DNA of 5,730 nt. Origin: Thermoanaerobaculia bacterium (lineage in GTDB: Bacteria > Acidobacteriota > Thermoanaerobaculia > Multivoradales > UBA5704). Below, one piece after another: positions 5,647 through 5,730 of this stretch. The stretch lies in assembly GCA_025937035.1 (NCBI GenBank), contig JAICSG010000295.1, positions 1 through 5,730 on the forward strand, written 5' to 3'. The notes under the pieces were generated by a model that saw only the letters and a program-made list of their open reading frames with translations, ran no database searches and was not told where the DNA came from. Each line of letters begins with the position of its first letter. Positions within the stretch are counted from its first letter, which is position 1. A program made the translations under genes and the position numbers.

Positions 5647-5730
5647 TTTATTCGTTGCCGGGCCATCCAGCCCCGGGCGGGGCGGACGCCCGTAATCTGG
5701 GCAAAGCAGGCCTACCTCACCCCTGCCGGC

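Larger units (their letters stand above)
5378..5730. other. 353-bp intergenic region without a credible gene
   Basis: From left to right it holds a short promoter-like stretch next to the MFS start, a composite palindromic repeat (5405-5567), a C-run tract (5570-5616), a terminator-like hairpin with T-runs (5625-5650), an AT-richer patch (5639-5657), and a further GC hairpin (GCCCC at 5670-5674, GGGGC at 5679-5683). I see no convincing coding frame on either strand. The last 45 bases up to the window edge show nothing I can identify. Confidence 0.75.

Noticed and set aside
5639..5657. Promoter in the AT-richer patch driving the MFS gene from the right
   Set aside because: On the minus strand it offers only a weak AATAAA-like match without a -35, and a transcript from there would run through the terminator-like hairpin at 5451-5472.

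Overview
This is a GC-rich window (strong G/C preference at third codon positions) from a bacterium I cannot place below "high-GC, probably Gram-negative, environmental". All four genes belong to widespread bacterial families. No rRNA, tRNA, IS element or CRISPR array is visible.

Layout: positions 2-763 (+) hold the C-terminal part of a phytochrome-type sensor histidine kinase whose N-terminus lies outside the window. After a 126-bp gap with a plausible extended -10 promoter comes 890-3001 (+), a REC-PAS-GGDEF-EAL response regulator with both the cyclic-di-GMP synthase and phosphodiesterase signatures intact. It converges, with only 3 bp between stop codons, on a two-gene minus-strand unit: a 12-TM MFS transporter (5377 to 4178), then a CPA2-type cation:proton antiporter (4168 to 3005). 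These two are 9 bp apart and in the same reading frame, separated by one TAG. Positions 5378-5730 hold no gene.

How they may work together: the kinase lacks a receiver of its own and sits beside a regulator with an N-terminal receiver, so the simplest reading is a two-component pair feeding cyclic-di-GMP turnover. The MFS/antiporter pair is probably one transcription unit. Nothing in the sequence ties it to the signalling pair apart from proximity.

The most unusual part is the non-coding segment upstream of the MFS gene. Positions 5405-5567 form a composite palindrome: two inverted arms, each carrying two perfect hairpins, around a small central hairpin. The arms differ by substitutions that include two compensated base-pair flips, and the inner hairpins look like outward-facing terminators. 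Next to it, 5570-5616 has seven C-runs of 4-5 (G-runs on the minus strand), a strong G-quadruplex candidate. The MFS start has no Shine-Dalgarno but has GATAAT exactly at -12 to -7 relative to its ATG, suggesting a leaderless transcript.

The proteins are conventional. The intergenic repeat architecture is the only candidate for something undescribed, and even that may be a member of a genome-wide REP/MITE-like family.
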